From: Episyrphus balteatus
Taxonomy: Eukaryota; Arthropoda; Insecta; Diptera; Syrphidae
Reading direction: 5' to 3'
DNA length: 64,000 bases
NCBI RefSeq assembly: GCF_945859705.1
Contig: NC_079134.1
Location: forward strand, 85,702,973 to 85,766,972
The first letter of the stretch is position 1. Each line of letters begins with the position of its first letter. The notes below the pieces were generated by a model. That model searched no databases. It was not told where the DNA came from and saw only the letters and a program-made list of their open reading frames with translations. Shown piece by piece: positions 58,502-64,000 of the stretch. The position numbers and the translations under genes were made by a program.

Positions 58502-58872
58502 AACAATTTATTTTTTATATACTTAAACATACATTATTTTGAAAATTAAAAGGCATTATTTTATCAAAATGATTTAGTTTTATTTAAGAAAATATTCATT
58601 TGATATGTTTGTTCAAAAAACTGTTCCCCTCAAAATACCAATCACACTACGCACGCCTGTGCACAAGCAATATACTTAGGACCACATACATATGGACGGA
58701 CACACGTCATAAGAAGTATAAACACCTCTTACAAAAAAAAAAAAAACTATACTCACACTCTTGTCATCATTTGTATTCTAATACTCAACAGTCAACATAC
58801 AGTTTTGTAATTTCAACCCTCAAATAGCATCAAATTCTGTCGCACTAGGTCGATGCCCTCTTTACGAAGTCA
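58502..58872. other. Spacer between integrase and right terminal repeat
   Basis: No gene. A short AT-rich part is followed by CACAC-rich sequence; a 75-codon frame at 58600 has no motif and is not supported. Confidence 0.5.
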
Positions 58873-59377
58873 AGAGACACACAGCTACATTTAATACCCC
58901 CGAATTTTATACACAGCAACGACCTACAGTCTATTTTTTTTTTTAAGAAATGCTCTGGTATTATATTTTCTAATATAATATATATATATATAATATAATA
59001 CCGATCCTCCAGTGACATTGCATAGCAAGCAAACACACACACTGTACCTCCTTAAAAAGATCTCTTGCACATTTATGACCTACATCTTATAATGTCATCT
59101 AAAACCACCACCAAACAGACCAACATCTAAACATTCTTTTTTGAATGAAAAAGATCCTAAAAAAAATCTCAATCTACTTGTGCGCGCCTCGTGCCCGACA
59201 TAAAAAAAAAAAAACAATTAAAAAGTCGTTAAAAGATAAAACTGCAGCGACTTGGGCGCCACTCGGCCCGACAAAGAAAAACAAACCAATTAATAAACAA
59301 TTAAAAACCGATTAAATAAAAAACAATTAAAAAGGTCGTAAAAAAAGTTCCCAGTCTCAAGTGTCCTAGTACCTACT
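58873..59377. repeat. Polinton right terminal inverted repeat
   Basis: About 505 bp matching, in inverse, 22469-22775 and then about 24500-24682. It lacks the duplicated unit and insertion seen at left. It holds a TATA microsatellite near 58972-59000. Confidence 0.9.
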
Positions 59378-59383
59378 CACCCT
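59378..59383. repeat. Polinton target-site duplication, right
   Basis: CACCCT directly after the terminal ACTACT-type end (CCTACT), identical to 22463-22468. Confidence 0.95.
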
Positions 59384-60700
59384 AATTATGTTGCCATATA
59401 TTTTTTCCGATTATTCTAAGTGACTATTCAACAAAAAAAAATTACCTATCGTCAAAAGAATAATTTCTTAGGATTTGGTTAGCTATGTTATAAATTTAAT
59501 TTTTTTTTATTTCACGGTGTTCCAAAAAAAAAAAATAGACTAGTGAATTTGATTTAGAAATAGTTAAAACAGAAATACAGGGTGTTCAAATTCAAAATTT
59601 AGAGTAAGAGAAAAAAAGAACCCAGCTATTTGAAAAATTAAAAAAGGAAACCACTAAGTAATACAAAAAAAATTATATCGGATAAATGGTGTTTCAGTTA
59701 TAATAAATAAAATTTAAAAAAAATTAATAAAAAAAAACAGGACTTTAATTTTAGCATACTTAAGTTAATAGTCAAGTTTTTTGATGGAATTTTGTGAATG
59801 TGTTGCTTTCTGAAGATAGAATAAATTTATTTATAACAACTATAAGATCGCTTTGTTAAAGATTTAGTGAAATATGGACTAAAATCGGTCGAAACTGTGG
59901 AAGCTTGAAATTAACATACTTTTCCTGACTCATTGACAAGTTAAGACTACTGTTAATAGTCTAAGATGAAATAACTCTCATATTAAGATAACAGACCATC
60001 ATAAAGATTAAACAAAAAAGAGTTTGATGAGTCCTACAAAAAAGGCAAAAATAAACAATGTTTTCACTTAACATTTATGTAGTTTCCGTTTATCTAAAAA
60101 TTGGCTAATTATACATAAGAAATTAGTTTTAATTTTATTTTCGCATGTAATAGTCATAAATATTACAAACAAAAATTAATAAAAAGTTTTTTTTAAAAGG
60201 GTCTATCAAAGTGCCAAAAACGTGCAGTTTTAGAACTCTGTAAATCAAAAAACTGTGTAACCCGTAATCCCGTGACCACGAAGTTTGAAAGCTCTTCGAA
60301 ACGTCGGGGCGAAGAAATAAAATTAAATATTTCTTATAAATACGCGGTTAGTTTCGTAAAATTTAATTAAACTTAAAAATTGTGTAAATATGTTATTAAC
60401 CGGACTTCTACTCATTATTGTACTTATTTTTTTATAATATTATAAAAAAGGAATGGTTAAATCTTTCTTTTTGTGACCGTACAGTACATTTTAAAATGAG
60501 TCCATAAAAGGCAAAAAACTTGTACCTACTTTCAGAGATCTGTACACTGAGCCAAAAAACAACGTAAAATCAATGGAAACCACTTTGAATCAATCGAAAA
60601 TCACTACATTTTTAGCCTTAAGTGGAAAATGATTGAATCAAAGTAGCACACTTTAAATCTAAGTTATTCACACATTAAAGAAAATAAAAATAAGTAAAAC
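59384..60700. other. Flanking sequence without a gene
   Basis: AT-rich. ACAGGGTGTTCAAATTC at 59577 has the look of a repeat terminus, without a visible partner. No coding frame or RNA gene supported. Confidence 0.5.
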
Positions 60701-60785
60701 TGGCATTGGCATCCGCTGGTGATCGAACCTGCTATACCTGGGTTGACAAGCTTGTGCTTTACCACTGTGCCATATCACTTATAAA
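60700..60785 (-). repeat. tRNA-derived sequence (SINE head), minus strand
   Basis: On the minus strand an A box (TGGCACAGTGGTAAAGC) and a B box (GGTTCGATCACC, 60718-60729) are about 40 bp apart, as in a tRNA promoter. The acceptor stem does not pair and the T stem is imperfect, so this is a decayed tRNA-derived repeat and not a tRNA gene. Confidence 0.6.
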
Positions 60786-60810
60786 AATTGATGTGACAAA
60801 CTGTAACTTA

Positions 60811-61515
60811 AGGCCGTGTGCGAATTGCGTTAAAATGTTGGTTAAAATATGACGTTTGGTTAAAATTTGACACTAGCATGGTGAATAAAATGGGTTAAAA
60901 TTTACCCAGCTGCGGAGCAGGGTAAAATTTGACACTAGTGGTTAAAATTTGACGTTTCTCAAGATAGAAAGATCAAGATAGATTTGAAATTATTTTTGTT
61001 ATAATGCGTTGATATTTTAAGAAATGTTAAAAGTATTAATACAAAGTACTTCCTCAAATTAATATTCATCTTGCAAAATTGAAAATCTACTAATTGTTTG
61101 TTTGTTTTTTATTTTTTATATTTCTATTTTGTTGGCAGCTGGTGAACTACGAATTAATGTTAGAAGAGTGAATTAATAAATTTCTTTTTGATCATAATGA
61201 AATGGGAATTTATCGATAAAATAAAAAAAAAAGTATGTGAAATTGAGAATTTCATACATTTTCATACTAGAATATTTAACTTGATATATTTTCAACTGGG
61301 TTTTGTTAAAAAAAATAGTTAATTGAATATAAGAAAAACCATTTTTGAGGGTAGTTTTGTTTTATCTTGAGGGAATTTTATTCAAAGTAGTACCAAGAAA
61401 AAAGTCCCATTTAATACATTTTAACCCAATTCGCACAGCAAAAAAATAAATTTGATCCCTTTTTGAACCAAACGTCAAATTTTAACCAACATTTTAACGC
61501 AATTCGCACACGGCC
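60811..61515. mobile_element. ~0.7-kb MITE with AGGCCGTGTGCGAATTGCG ends
   Basis: Terminal inverted repeats of about 50 bp, from AGGCCGTGTGCGAATTGCG through GTTAAAATNTGACGTTTGG. TA stands on both sides. Inside, TTAAAATTTGACACTAG is repeated near the left end. It abuts the start of the YqaJ repeat at 61517. Confidence 0.85.
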
Positions 61516-61516
61516 T

Positions 61517-64000
61517 AAGGCTGCGTGGACCACGTAAAAATCGGGTTATCGTTTACAAATCGGTGAATAACTTTTACATTTTTAAAGATAATTGAATGAA
61601 ATAAATTTATTATTTAGATAATAAACAAGGCTAAATATCTTCATCCCCACAATTTCCAAATTTGTGCACTTGTAATTAAGAGAGAACAAAACATGATGAA
61701 ATTTTCGTTGTTTTAGAACGACCTGAAAGACATTGGTTTGTTTCTTAGTTAGACTAAAATTTTTATTTTTTTTATTTCTATTTTGGATTGAGGTTGAATC
61801 AAACTACGGAGTAAAACTATTTTGAAAAACTAAAAATGTATTTTTCATATAAAAAAATTAATCGAAACTGAAGCTATTTTTCCTTATGTAACAATGTTTG
61901 AACATGTATAACTTCTGCAATTATTGATAAAATTCATCGAAATAAAAAGAAATAAGTACCTCAACTCAAATACTAACACATTGATTAGTTTAAGAAATGT
62001 ATATTAAGTTTTGAGGTCTTAAACAACAAAAAAATAATAAAATATCATTTTTTCTTAACTTTAAAAAAAAAAAAGTGGTTTAATTTCTTTGTTTTTCAAA
62101 GTATGATTTTGATTTTTATTTTATTTAAAAGCTTAGTTTATGGACTATGGAGTAAAACTATATTTTGTTGGAAAATATTATTTTGTAACCCTCCAATCGC
62201 TTTTTAAGTAGTCCCAAAAACAATAAACTGTACTATGAAACCAGAATTTTTAGATTTTATGTTATATTTTTTTTATTTTTTTTTTTTTCATTATTTTTTC
62301 TATCAATATCAAGTTAGAAAATAAGAATTGCTATAATAGTTTTCTTACAATTAATTTTTGAAAAAGAGTCTACTTTCCATTTTTTTCCTCAGAAATCCAT
62401 GAACTTAGGTATCTGCATTCTACATATTGTTTGTACATAGGTTTTTCCATAAAAAAGGATTGGCGCCAGGCTAAGTGCATGCAAAGTGTTGTTGTATTTT
62501 TTTCGCGAAAATGAGAGGATACAGGAAATGGATCTCTCGCACGTTTGCAATGTATGGTATCTGGTGTTTCGTGGTAGGTATATGGAATAGGATAAACGAG
62601 TTTTTTTTTGTATTCTTGTTTTTTTTTTTTTTTAACTGGTTTATTTATCTCTTTCATAAATTGTTGCATGTTAGGTATTCTTCTGAGCAACTGTATGGAT
62701 ATATTTTTTTCTATGAAAACAAAATTTGGGAAGACAGGCAGTCTGTAATGTTATTCGCATTATAATACAAAAATCTAAATTTTCGAATTTGACTTTATAG
62801 ATGAAATTGTCTTTTTCTGTGAAATCGCGCACAACTATTCTGCTTCTCAATTACCTCATTTGTACAATTTTTCAAAACAAACTTATGAGAAATATGACCA
62901 GTCAAAAACTTCGCTTAGTAGGCGAAGATAGCATCTGTGAAGTCAAATGCCCATCATCAGTCAAAAACTTGACTATAAGCGATGCAGTTGAAAAGAAAAA
63001 ACTAAAATATCTTCAGAAAAGCGGAGATACTTTTGTACTAAAAAAAACGACGATTATTTTTATCAAGTGCAAGGACAACTGCACATTACAAAACGATCCC
63101 ATTGTTTTTTTGGTGTATGGACATCATGCGATTTTGTTTATATAAAAATACAAAAAGACGACTCATTTTGGGAGGACAAAATAAAAAACAAACTACTAAA
63201 TTTTTATAATAATCATTTTTTATTGGAATTATGTGATCCACGGATTCCAAGAAGTATGAGGGTATGGAATACGTAATATAACAGCAAACGATCTACTTTC
63301 TATTAGAATATTATTACTTTTCAAAACTATGTGTATTTTTCTAAATCTGTAACACTATTTTCTTTTTTCGTTCCATACCTTCAAATTAATTTTCAATATT
63401 CAGTAATATTATATCTAAAGCAGTCTAACATTTAAATTGTTTTTTGTTTTTTTTAGTTATAAGGAATTTGTTATGTTTATCACCTTTCTAAATAAACTAT
63501 TGAGTATCTTGTACCTACTTTTAACCCCTTGTAACCCAACATCGGAAATTTTAAAATTAATATTGTCAATCGACTAGCCTTTAGCTATAATAAAACACGT
63601 ATTTTTTTAAAATTCAATATCTTTATTATTTACTTAGTTATTTCGAAATTTAAGGAGTAAAAAAATAAGTTTAAATAATTTATTTTTGTAGATAAATGCA
63701 AAAATTGAAGCAAAAAATTTCTAATATTTATTTTTAGGCGGATTCCTAAAATCCAAAAATAAAACCCCGTTACTTTATGCAGAAAAAATATTTTTTCTGA
63801 ATTTCGTTGTTTTTACACAAATTCGCTTGTTTTCAAAAAAAGCCGAACTTTCAACTTTAACTGTCAGTTAAAAACTATTGGTGTCATTTATTGAAAATAT
63901 GATGTACTATTTCCATAAAGCAATATCTAAAAAACATGTTATAAGCTTCAAAAGAAGAAAAATATAGTTTTTGCAACTTTTGTGGGACCTTTGTTGGTTT
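61517..64000 (+). mobile_element. YqaJ-nuclease repeat (copy 2), runs off the window
   Basis: Colinear with copy 1 (46114-52737) except that PAL1 and PAL4 are absent and the nuclease C-terminal part is present. The pairing of an element of this look with a YqaJ nuclease is known from ISL2EU/IS4EU DNA transposons; that assignment is inference because no transposase is in view. The stretch 63277-64000 has no gene. Confidence 0.7.
62885..63276 (+). pseudogene. YqaJ-like viral recombinase/exonuclease, frameshifted fragment
   Basis: The first part (62885 to about 63045) reads VGEDSICEVKCPSS, with the E-x-K of the nuclease core. After a one-base shift in an A-run near 63037-63048 the second part reads YQVQGQLHIT, then CFFGVWTSCDF, DDSFWEDKI and LLNFYNNHFLLELCDPRIP, the typical C-terminal half of YqaJ-family nucleases. 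The N-terminal third of the domain is missing. In complete elements such a nuclease is a second protein beside the transposase. Confidence 0.75.

Larger units (their letters stand above)
22469..59377. mobile_element. Polinton/Maverick element, degenerate, with five nested insertions
   Basis: It begins AGTAGGTACTAGGACAC and ends with the exact inverse, in the AG...CT form typical of Polintons, flanked by CACCCT on both sides. The gene set is diagnostic: protein-primed DNA polymerase B, retroviral-type integrase, packaging ATPase, adenovirus-type protease, and major and minor jelly-roll capsid proteins. Five insertions (22993-24330, 24961-25514, 30120-33545, 34761-37279, 41988-55850) add 21.7 kb; the rest is about 15.2 kb. 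Several genes carry stops and frameshifts, so it cannot move by itself. Capsid, protease and ATPase genes imply descent from a virion-forming element. Confidence 0.97.

Noticed and set aside
60700..60785. Candidate tRNA gene on the minus strand
   Set aside because: A and B boxes are present, but the acceptor and T stems do not pair, so it is a tRNA-derived repeat.
1..64000. LTR retrotransposon or LINE coding regions
   Set aside because: No reverse transcriptase or Gag motif is present. The only retroviral-type gene is the integrase, which belongs to the Polinton by position and ends.

Overview
The window is AT-rich animal DNA, most likely from an insect. It shows protein genes of arthropod transposons, a spliceable transposase gene, tRNA-derived repeats and layer upon layer of inverted-repeat DNA elements. 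I see no ordinary host gene, no rRNA and no functional tRNA.

Layout. 1-22462 is a repeat jungle. It holds one DNA transposon with a DDE-like transposase gene (3155-6345), a foldback element built from ~330 bp units that meet at CRE-like palindromes (7927-11571), and a 'Russian doll' of foldback elements nested in one another's loops (14467-21325). 22469-59377 is one Polinton/Maverick element (virus-like, self-synthesising transposon), bounded by long terminal inverted repeats and a perfect 6-bp target duplication CACCCT (22463-22468 and 59378-59383). It spans 36.9 kb because five later elements sit inside it: 22993-24330, 24961-25514, 30120-33545, 34761-37279 and 41988-55850. Without them about 15.2 kb remains, a normal Polinton size. 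59384-64000 holds another tRNA-derived repeat, a ~0.7 kb MITE and a second copy of a repeat that carries a YqaJ-type nuclease gene; the first copy lies inside the Polinton.

The Polinton carries, left to right: a small OB-fold-like protein, protein-primed DNA polymerase B with an OTU-like N-terminal region, a conserved protein of unknown function (-), major capsid protein (-), minor capsid protein (-), adenovirus-type maturation protease (-), a phospholipase A2-domain protein (-), packaging ATPase (+), a DUF8207-like protein (+), a collagen/tail-fibre-like protein (+), two paralogous small cysteine-containing proteins (+) and a retrovirus-type integrase with chromodomain (+). The minus-strand block is the virion module; polymerase and integrase would copy and insert the element.

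The copy is dead as a unit. Polymerase, minor capsid protein, protease, PLA2 protein, DUF8207 protein and integrase all have stops, frameshifts, insertions or lost starts. The major capsid protein, packaging ATPase, fibre-like protein and small proteins remain open.
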